Shown: in pieces, positions 48,801-57,100 of the stretch | Layout of the letters: each line of letters starts with the position of its first letter | Numbering within the stretch: position 1 is the stretch's first letter | Source: Deinandra increscens subsp. villosa | Taxonomy: Eukaryota; Streptophyta; Magnoliopsida; Asterales; Asteraceae | Assembly: GCA_039602395.1 (NCBI GenBank) | Contig: JBCNJP010000007.1 | Coordinates: forward strand, 125,910,952-125,974,951 | DNA: 64,000 bases | Reading direction: 5' to 3' | The notes under the pieces: model-generated | Database searches by the model: none | What the model was told of the DNA's origin: nothing | Seen by the model: only the letters and a program-made list of their open reading frames with translations | Made by a program: the position numbers and the translations under genes

Positions 48801-48972
48801 TCACTTTGTTCGAGAAAAAGTTCGTGTTGGTCAAATTCGCGTATTACATGTCCCGTCAGAATATCAGTATGCCGATATCTTCACTAAAGGCCTTCCTCGT
48901 CCGCTATTTATAAGTTTTCGAGACAGTTTGCGCGTTCGTCCTCCTGCCGCTACAACTGAGGGGGCGTATTAG
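45811..48972 (+). CDS. pol: Copia pol polyprotein (protease, integrase, RT, RNase H)
   Basis: The open frame follows a stop at 45709-45711. The first ATG is at 45811, leaving about 1,053 residues; numbering from 45721 gives the positions here. Protease DTG lies at 45-47 (NWYMDTGATTHL). The integrase zinc finger reads HNRLGHP ... CHACQLSNSK, and the core has HCDLW, FQCDLGGEFDN and SSQNGKAERM. Reverse transcriptase has FKSDGTLERYKARLVANG, LDVKNAFLHGDL and YVDD at 762-765. RNase H has AYSDADWGGCPDSRRSTSGY and SSAEAEYRGV. No stop or frameshift is seen. The stop TAG is inside the 3' LTR (48970-48972). Gag is absent, so this copy probably relies on gag from other copies. Confidence 0.93.
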   Translation: MVYGHYSPDQNWYMDTGATTHLTANPGIFQTPLSKSEISNIFVGNGNTLPIQGSGNAVHSIPPQNYKLNNVLLAPDIIKNLISVRQFCRDNQVAIEFDSFGFSLKDFKTGKLLSRHNSSGDLYPFTPPVNNGFACLTQSPHFWHNRLGHPGSQVLESLCSRHFISCSKDKFVHVCHACQLSNSKRLPFVESVSSTLSSFDIIHCDLWTSPVLSKSGYKYYMVLIDNFSNFVWIYPLKFKSETFPTFAKFHKLIQTQFNKTIKTFQCDLGGEFDNREFHKFASDHGLVFRFSCPQTSSQNGKAERMIRRLNDIIRALLMQANLPPPFWVEALHTATYLHNILPVKRLSFNTPVFVLYGRHPTYDHLRTFGCACYPNMSATSPHKLHPRSTRCIFLGYPSNFRGYRCFDPNTGKVHISRHVVFDETAFPYHETTRPPTPVVDDQPNILSWFPLPNPNPTQPNSPISSPVHPQSPQATASPQSSESSSVSSSQATVSPVSTTSVQPQPNQHPMTTRAKAGITKPVVRLNLHVSSQPTISPVPTSYVKALSDPNWQQAMTNEFKALQDMDTWELVPRPSGQPVIRCIWLFRHKFKSDGTLERYKARLVANGKSQTVGIDCLDTFSPVVKPATIRTVLSIATSRGWPIHQLDVKNAFLHGDLTETVFMQQPPGFVDQRAPDYVCRLKRSLYGLKQAPRAWYNRFSSFLLSMGFKNSICDTSLFVYRHGIHTAYLLLYVDDIVLTASVPTFLRTIIATLSKEFAMTDLGLLHHFLGITVTRDTSGLFLQQSQYARDILQRASMSSCKPSHTPVDTNSKLSETDGPLLADGTLYRSLAGALQYLTFTRPDITYAVQQVCLFMHAPREPHFQFMKRILRYIQGTLDYGVRITRSPIVSLTAYSDADWGGCPDSRRSTSGYCVFMGDNLISWSSKRQATVSRSSAEAEYRGVANAVAEASWIRNLLLELHVPVRSATVVYCDNVSAVYLSGNPVQHQRTKHVEIDIHFVREKVRVGQIRVLHVPSEYQYADIFTKGLPRPLFISFRDSLRVRPPAATTEGAY

Positions 48973-49091
48973 TCATAGATATTATTCATTGTATTGTTTA
49001 TGATAGTATAGGGGTGCGTTGTGTATTTATCTAGTCTATATATAGGGCATGTAACCTTCAACAATAATCAAGGAAAATACATTTACTTTCA
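48967..49091 (+). repeat. 3' LTR of the Copia element
   Basis: Identical to the 5' LTR over all 125 bases when compared by eye. Its first six bases, TATTAG, contain the pol stop codon. Confidence 0.95.
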
Positions 49092-49096
49092 CATAT

Positions 49097-50134
49097 GACA
49101 GTTGGAATGTCGTTTTGCTGGCTGGTGAAGCTGGTCTTACTTTGAAGGAGAAAGTGGATTTTAATAAAAGTGATTATCTTGGCTATCACAATAAAAGAGG
49201 AGGGGGTATTAACTCCAACGAGAGTTTTCCAATTAAATGTGCTTATACTTATAAGTTCACTCTTGATTTACCAAAGGTTGATATTTATCATCATTATGAT
49301 CTTCCTAAGAAAGATGAAGTTCATGTCTTGGAGATGAATAATCATGTTCCTGATGATCAAATTGAAGTATTATGTGGGAAAGATACAGTTTACGATCCTG
49401 TTAATGTATCAAAGTTTAAGGAGGAAGATCATGTTATTAGCAAATTTCAAAAAGATGAAGTGGGTGATCTTCTGGAGAAAGATGAGGCTAATGCTGATCT
49501 TTTTGTTCGAAAGAATGGTGAAGTTCGTCTTCTAAAGAACGGTAGAACTGGTGATCTTCCAAATAGAGATATTGACCTTCATGTACCAGAGATGGTCGAT
49601 GTCTGCCAGCAGTTAAAGAGTGATAAAGTTGGTGATGATCTCTTGAAGAATGATGATCAAGTTCCTTTTGATTTTGAGTTACTAAAGGTTACTGATCATG
49701 GTGATCGTTTGAAAAACAATAAAATTAATGCTGATCTTGATATACTAATGGTTGTTGATCGTCAAATGAATATCGAAATTCAAAGGCTTGAAGACGAGCT
49801 AATTGGTGATGATCATGATATTCCAATGGAAGGTGAAGTTTACACATTAGAGATGAAACATAATCTTTTTCAGCAGCGTTATAAGAAAGATAAAGTTCAT
49901 GAAGATGATCAAGATCTACCTAAGAAAAATGAAGCATTATCAATCAAGGATAAAGACAACAAGCAGCAGCATTTTGACACTGACAAAACCATAGACCATT
50001 TTGAGAAAAGAGAAGAAAGGGATTCTGATAATCTTTTGAAGAAGGATGAAGTGGATAATAAGCATCCTAACAATGAAGTAGTTGATGATGGAGTGGATAA
50101 TAATCTTGTTGAAGTTGATGATGTTGAAGGATGA
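49097..50134 (+). pseudogene. DUF2431/BMT5-like gene, 3' part with acidic repeat tail
   Basis: The frame resumes at GACAGTTGGAATGTC, encoding DSWNVVLLAGEAGLTLKEKV and then DFNKSDYLGYHNKRGGG, the expected second half of the BMT5-like domain. It stays open for 345 codons; with the 5' part the intact protein would have 499 residues. From about residue 214 it becomes a charged tail rich in D, K, E and V, with degenerate units such as DLPKKDEVHVLEM, DLLEKDEANADL and DNLLKKDEVDNK. Such a tail is unusual for the family. After the stop, another frame (about 50115-50231) reads MVKVHRDLYARVLEMMDQVE, possibly an old C-terminus lost by a frameshift. Confidence 0.75.
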
Positions 50135-50319
50135 GATGGTAAAAGTCCATCGTGATCTGTATGCTCGCGTGCTAGAGATGATGGATCAAGTTGAAGATAT
50201 AAACTTTTTGGTAAATACACTATATGCATAGATTAACTTCAGAGATTACATAGTATGTTATGACTGGGAATACAACTTATTGAATGTTTTGGTGAGGTCT
50301 TAAGGTATTTTGTAGCTAG

Positions 50320-50539
50320 TGTTGACCTTGACTGGCAAATCTATAGGTGATATTTTATAGATTATATACCCTTTTCATCTCTTGTATTTACGGTGAATGA
50401 GTTGTTACACTCACTCCCACCTATAAATACAAGGAAAACCTTGGTTGAAAATCAACTCCTACAACCTATTACAACATCTTTTTAAAGAGACTTTTTATTT
50501 CTCTAAAGATTTCTCATTCCTTTAATCTTGCTTCCAACA
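50320..50539 (+). repeat. Possible solo LTR
   Basis: The block starts TGTTGACC and ends CCAACA (TG...CA). It holds CCTATAAATACAAGG near 50431 as a TATA box and a CT-rich leader. No target duplication is visible, so this is tentative. Confidence 0.3.
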
Positions 50540-50610
50540 ACTTTGGTGCACTTTGAGACTTTAGAGGTCTACTTTGGCAGTACTATTGCTTTAAGTTGTT
50601 GTACACTGGA

Positions 50611-50850
50611 CGAGCTATTTGGTAGTCTCTTATGCCTCTTAATGAAGATGTTTACCTCTTAATAGTGTAGTGTCTCTTTACCATTAAGGGGCTTAAAAGA
50701 TGCTGAATGGTTAAGAGGTAGTCTCTTAATGCACAAGTCATATTCTTCTCACTTTTTCTTAATAAGATTCTTAATGATTCCATGAAGAAGTAGCCTCTTA
50801 ATAACCATTTAGAGGTAGCCTCTTAATGACCAGGCTACTAAACAACCCCG
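50611..50850. mobile_element. MITE-like element built of CTCTTAATG words
   Basis: The left end GAGCTATTTGGTAGTCTC and the inverted right end (GGGTTGTTTAGTAGCCTG on the minus strand) are similar. CTCTTAAT occurs at least five times inside. No convincing target duplication was found. Confidence 0.5.
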
Positions 50851-51989
50851 AATCGTGAAGGGACGAATGTTTTAAGGGAATCGTGTCAAACACGTGCCTC
50901 AGCAAAAACCGCAAATGGATTTGCTACTCAAAATTCTAGTAGTGGATGATCAAGATGAAGAACCAGATAAGCATTTCTTCTTTATTAGATATGATTTATA
51001 ATATATTACTCTACATAATTTTAAATTTTCCTAGAGTATCTTTATTATTTTAATTAAAATCCCAACATTTTCTACATAAATCACCTACACATCCTCAGAC
51101 TTACACTTTAGAATCGTCAAACTCTTAAACTAAAAAACTAGGTTTTAGGGTATAAACTTCATTTACCAATTTTCCTTCTCCCCTATGGATGCTATCGAAT
51201 CTCCAATCTCCCTATACCCACTCTCGGTTTTTAAGAAATCTACCCTGCACCCCAAATTTATAAGTATTCCATACCTACTTACACCATTAAATTTAAAATC
51301 CTTCATAAATCTATTTATATTAATTTTAAAATAATCTCTAAAAATATACTCAAATAACTCATCAATGTATATAAAACTCTTTCTTATAAATGATGATGAT
51401 ATATTCATATTTCCTAGAAATGAGATGTTATAATGAGAAAATTAGTCTTCTAACGATATAAAGCATTTTGGCTTTGATGCGGACACATACGTCACTTGAG
51501 TCACGTGTCAGTTGTGACAAATTGAACGTAAGATGATATATATAGAGTTAAAGTTTAACTTAAATTAGTGAGCTAAGCTAAAGTCCAATCACAAAGTAAA
51601 GGTTAAAACTTAAGTTTCGGCGAACCCCTTTACGTGTGGTGTTAATTTCAGGTGTTTTTATTAAGAGGATATATAGTTTGATGGTTTATAAATGATAAAA
51701 CTTTTAATCAAAACTCAAAAGATTATAAGTATAAATCCAGTAGAGTGTAAATATAATAATTTTAGAACATAACGTAGAGAGAATGTGTTTGTCATAAAAA
51801 ATAAACTCTTAAAAATAATTTATCTTGATTCATGAGTTGATTATTCCATGACTGTGAGAAAGAAGCATGCACTGACTTAAGTTTTAATGCCTACCACTGG
51901 ATACGACTTTCGATTATATATATTCTAAGAAACCCCAATGAAATCCACAGTTAATCAGAGCACTATTGGATTATATAATTAGCTATTAT

Positions 51990-52112
51990 TATTAGAGATG
52001 AGCCCACGGGCCTTGTAAGGGTTTTAGGGTTCCTTATGATCTCTATAAATTATAACCTTAACGTTTAATAAGATTCATTCAGTATTCCATAATCTTACAT
52101 GGTATCACAGCC
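51990..52112 (+). repeat. LTR remnant with primer-binding site (related to the Copia element)
   Basis: A block starting TATTAGAGATGAG and ending AATCTTACA (51990-52099) is followed directly by TGGTATCACAGCC (52100-52112), the same 13-base binding site as the intact element. The same TATTAG start and CA end suggest a related, truncated Copia copy. No internal coding region or second LTR follows. Confidence 0.6.
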
Positions 52113-53481
52113 TTAAGATTTTGGTTACCTTCTCATTCCATCACATAGAAGTATAAACCCTAGCCGTCCTTATCAAGTTCCACCCTAGACAGGGCGGCGT
52201 GCCGCCATTGCCGCTGCCCTGTCCCACCTTTGTCATTTGTTTCGTTTTTTTTCTAAATTTTTTATGTTTCAAATAAATTTTCGTTCCCGACTCAAGATTC
52301 CGATCGTCTCGATCATGAGAATCGTTTTTTATCAACGCTTCCGTTCTGATCATACATACCATATCGGTTGATAATTTGTTGGTATTAAATCCAATTTGTG
52401 ATATTTTCTTAATATTAAATTGATTTGGTCTTGGCCATAATTCGATCGATTATATAATTAGCACTTCGATCGATTCTGATTATTGTATTGAGTAACACGT
52501 GTATGATTGATTAGGATTCTAGCTAGAACAGATCCAAAATCCAAGCTAGATATTATTTCTTTTCTTTCCTTAAGCTATTTAAATAAAAGAATTTTCAATT
52601 GTAAATATATATATAGGTATCTTGATCAGCTTCATAGAATATATAACTTCATTAAATTATTAAAAGTTATTAAACGTACTACTTATATTATATTTCGTTT
52701 GTACACTTCAATATTAATTAACTTTAAGATTTTTTATACGTGTTAATATGACGGAATCGTAGATACATAAAAAGCTAGTGAAGTCTAACACAACCATATC
52801 TTAAACCTACTATATATACAATATCAAAAATACATTTCTAAACTTAGAAAAATAAATAAATAAAATATAGAAAAAAATATAAAAACAAAAAAATAGCTAG
52901 AAAATGTTTTTTAATAGAAAAAAACTGACAACCCCAAGAAAATAATCAAGCCCGAGGGCGTCGGGTTGAATCGCCTCCGCAACATGACCCAACTAGTTGG
53001 GTTGCATGCCCCCAAACCTAGTTATGTTATGCAAAAAATTGTTATTAATACACAAAGTTTTAAAAAATCACTCAAACAGACCATTCGACTGTCCTGTAAA
53101 AATAAAGTATTATTCTAATACTAGAGTTCAAACAATAAGATAATTGAAACAGTTAGTTAAATCACAAAAAATAGTAACTGTAAAGAAAAAAAGCCAATAC
53201 ACAAAACAGTAAATAAGTGGACTTAAACACGACTCGATTTTAAGCAAAATCTAAACTGTAAACCCTAAATAAATAAATAAAAAACCACTTAAACCCATAA
53301 ATTATGAGAATACTTGTTATTAACTTGATTTTTTAGTGTATCAAAATATTATAAAACAATACTATTCTAGCTACCTCACTTTATATACGTGTGTATATAT
53401 ACACACACATATATGTGTGTATATATATATATAGGGTAAGGATCATGTGAAAACAACTTTTATTGTGAAAACACGAAAACA

Positions 53482-53870
53482 AATATTAAAACCTCTATAA
53501 CTTTTTCATACGTAAATATTTTTTTAAAATTTTGCACCAAAATCCTTAAAATTATGTTATCTTTACTTCTGAAAAAAATAAAAAAAAATCATTTTTTTAA
53601 AAATTATTATTGCACAGGTGCAATAATTTATTATTATTATTATTATTGCACATATGCAATAATATTAAAACCTTTATAACTTTTTCATATGTTAAAATTT
53701 TTTATAAAAAATTGCACTATAAATCTTATAATTCTGTTATCTTTAATTCTGGAGAAAATTTAAAAAAAAATCATCATTTTTTTATTATTATTGCACATGT
53801 GTAATAAAAAATTATTATTGCACATGTGCAATAATATTAAAACATCTATAACTTTTTCAACGGTGTAAAC
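53482..53870. repeat. Tandem repeat, about 175-bp unit with palindromes
   Basis: Units begin with AATATTAAAAC.T.TATAACTT at 53482, 53661 and 53833 (third partial), spaced 179 and 172 bp. The unit ends carry palindromes of the type TTATTGCACATGTGCAATAA. The array is preceded by a TATA/CACA-rich stretch at 53380-53440. Confidence 0.85.
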
Positions 53871-54054
53871 TCTCCGGCTTATAAAATCTAAACATCAAAG
53901 TCGAGACATAGAAACCATCTACATATACACACTAGTTCTTCAAAAAGACAAAAACACATTAGTTTATTTCGTAATCAATAAAAAAAAACATTTGACGAAA
54001 CCTAAGGAATCGGAAGTTTCCGAATTGCATGCAGACCAGACCACCTGGGGTCTT

Positions 54055-54181
54055 CTCCTTTTCTTTTCACCCCCCTTCCTTTTCACGTTTTCCCTCTCTC
54101 TCTCTCTCTCCTCTCATCTCTAGAGAGATAACTTTTACAAAACAAAACCTAGGTAGCAGATCGATCGATCGATCAAAAAAC
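54055..54181 (+). promoter_or_regulatory. CT-rich leader of the exostosin-family gene
   Basis: The stretch has a CTCTCTCTCTCTC run at about 54091-54112 and ends with a GATCGATCGATCGATC repeat before the ATG at 54182. This looks like a plant 5' leader. An upstream in-frame ATG at 54029 is less likely to be used. Confidence 0.5.
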
Positions 54182-57100
54182 ATGCTGATTTGTAGATCGT
54201 CAACCAATCAATCCTCATCATCGTCATCTACACTCATCTCCGTCGCACTCTTTGCCGTAGCTATCGTTGCAGCCGTCTCCTACGTCTCCTCCGGCCTCTC
54301 TCTCCTCTCTCTTCCCGCCACCCCATGGTCATGGCGATGGCCTCTTATTTCTTCTTCCTCCTCCATCTCCATTCCTTCCTTCAATCTCCACCACCCCCCA
54401 CCTGCACCACCACCCTTAATTAACCCTAACACTGCACTCTACTCCATGTTCCATGTAACTTATAACTAATTCACTACTTAATTAATTTCTCATACATGAA
54501 TATATATGAATCAGATCCCACATCATTCACACACTTTCTGACGAATTATCAGACGGCCGTGTGAAAGACAGAGTTTTTTTTTTAAAAAATTTTTATTAAC
54601 ACACTACACATGGCCGTCCAATTTTGTTTTTTTTATACGTCAAGAATTCAGATGGTGTGAGAATAGATGACCTCGTATGATTAGTTTTGAATTTCCATAA
54701 GTTTGATTGATTAATATAGATGTTTCTTTTTTTTTTGGGTGTAATATATTAGTGTGATTCGGATTCGTGTAAGAAGCAGAATGAGAAAATGAACAAGGAG
54801 GTGAGTAAACTGATTCAGGAATTGAAAGATGAGACGTTGGTGAGGAGAAACAAGAAGAGAGACAGGAAGCTGGAGGAGGTTGAAGCGGAGCTCGCCGGAG
54901 CTAGGGTTTTGATAAGGGAGGCCGGCCGGAGTAGTCATAACATTAACAGCAGCAGCAGATCATCGTCTCCTCTTAATGATCCTGATTATGTCCCCAGTGG
55001 GGATATCTACAGAAATCCTTACCTTTTTCACAGGTACTTTTTCATTTCGGCTTGATATTAATTATTTTGTTTTTGTTTGTTGATGAGTTGATGGTGGATC
55101 ACATATTTTACGCCTTTTTTAGCATATAACTAAAGTGCAATTATATTAACAGCAAAAATATTTGTTTCATGCTATAATTAAGGATTCATCAACTCTATCA
55201 CTTAAAAAATAGAACTTTATCCAACACACGCCTTTTAATCTAAACTTAATTAGCATGATTTTAGTTGGGAGATCTTGTTACCTTATATACAAATGAAAAC
55301 TTGAATGAATAGTATTTTAATACTGAGCTATAATGCCCCGGAGGGCGATGTTGGGAGTGTTATGGGATGATCAACCACTTAACGCCCACTACAGGGCAGC
55401 CTAAAACTAGTGATCTATAATCATTTGATAACATCAAACCATATAGGTGTTTAGGATTTGTTAAGATGCCCTCTCACTACTTTTAATATAATAAAATAAG
55501 GTGGGTTCCAACAAACACCCATTCTTAACGTACATTCTTGTGTAGAAACAACTCACACACAAAACGACCAACCCGGCCATCGGCCATTGATAATGAACGT
55601 CTTGAATTGCACGTCTTGAGTAGAGTCGTCTTAGAGCGAGCTCGAGCTTGAATCGAACTATAAATCAAGCTGGCTTGGCTTGATTTTTAAAATCAAGAGC
55701 TGAAAGCAAAAACTCGAGCTCAGCCGAGCATAAAGACGGATCACTTTGGCTCGGTTAGGCTTTTCATATTTAACGGAAAGAAAATGTCTTGATGCAAATT
55801 AGAATGAATAATAATACAAAGTTTGACTTAAAATGTTCAAAGTGGTGGCCAGTTTACACGGGCGAGCTACTACTCAAGCTCGGCTCTTTTACAAACCGAG
55901 TCAGCTCAGCATGTCTCCACTCGGTTACAAACCAAACGAACTTCTCGTCCAACCCCTTTCCAGCGAGCTTTAAATTTTTGGGACCATCCAAGCAAAAGTC
56001 ATATGAAATCAACGGTTGCTTATGTGAAATCAACGTTTGACTACTTTTAGAAAGTGTGCAATTAATGCACGAGACCCAAATATTAGAAATAAGATAAGCA
56101 TGATTCTCGGCCCTTAAAAGTTGCCCCATTCGTTAATACATGTCATGTGATATTGTGATGTGATGCAACATAAGAATCATTTTAATATGATGCCACATGC
56201 CTCACAAGAATCGCGGATGCTTTGTCCCTTCGTTTTGTGTTTTTCTAAACTTCAATTTAAATAACTTACACACACACACACACAAAACATCATATCGACG
56301 TTGTTTTAGCTTTGCTCTTCACACCACAGGTGAGGTGACCACCTCTCACCATGGAGGCATGGACCACTGTCATCTCAGTTGCCCGCCACCAAACGCTATT
56401 ATTTTTAAATAACTACTTTTTATAAAAGATAAATTGATGACTTTTAAACCTTTATTAAACAAAAACCTTCAACATTATTGTGCAATTAGGGAAAGGTTTA
56501 CACAATTAAATCATTACAAAATGATTTTTGATCAAATCCATGCTCTACATTATATTCGATAAGGAAATTTCAGGTTCATTTATAAATTATTGACAAATCT
56601 ATCATATTTCTACTTCTAAACTATCACATATTGAATCACACTATGTCTTGAACAGAACCAAGGACCTCCAACTAAAAGGTAAGAGCCTCTATCAAGTGGA
56701 CTAGTCTTATATTGGTTGTTAATAAGGAAATTTAAGTTGCTCTCAGAACATGATCCCTAGTACAAAATATTACAAACGAACTTCATCAAAAATTTAAAAA
56801 ATTATCATTTAGGGTCGTAATAAGCTTACAATGAAACCACCAGTTGTTCCGAACTCGGAAGTAACGTAAAGGCACCACATAGCAGTCAATAATCATGTCT
56901 TCATAGTATAGCTACATGATCCATCACAGGTACCATGCACATTAAACCATGATGACCTCGATCATAAAATCCGAGTTCTTGGTGATATTCATCAAAACTC
57001 CCTAAATTCACTTTGTGTTTTTGTGTATAAGGTTGTATAAACATTACGATGCACAAAACTCACATAACCAATAAATTTTTAGCTCATAAGTATTGATTAG

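Larger units (their letters stand above)
45401..49091 (+). mobile_element. Ty1/Copia LTR retrotransposon, gag-less, very recent insertion
   Basis: The 3,691-bp element has two identical 125-bp LTRs (45401-45525 and 48967-49091) and a perfect CATAT target duplication (45396-45400 and 49092-49096). A primer-binding site follows the left LTR and a purine-rich tract (CTGAGGGGGCG) precedes the right one. Between the binding site and pol there are only about 270 bp with no gag-like frame, while a full-length pol is open. The domain order protease, integrase, reverse transcriptase, RNase H is that of Copia. It lies in the same orientation as the host gene it disrupts. Confidence 0.97.
50135..54054. 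other. Intergenic region with repeats
   Basis: No gene is seen. It contains an LTR-like block (50320-50539), a CTCTTAATG-rich MITE-like element (50611-50850), an LTR remnant with binding site (51990-52112), very AT-rich spacer, and a 175-bp tandem repeat (53482-53870). A GGGTTG/CAACCC-type repeat word cluster occurs near 52950-53010. Confidence 0.5.

Noticed and set aside
49115..50134. Separate gene starting at 49115
   Set aside because: It is the continuation of the interrupted DUF2431 gene; residues before 49115 (DSWNVV) belong to the same domain.
54029..54181. Upstream in-frame start for the exostosin gene
   Set aside because: The added 51 residues are CT-repeat leader (SFSFHPPSFSRFPSLSLS-like) and the membrane anchor sits normally after the ATG at 54182.
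56630..56725. tRNA-like block on the minus strand
   Set aside because: A- and B-box-like words are weak and no cloverleaf forms by eye, so neither a tRNA nor a SINE is called.
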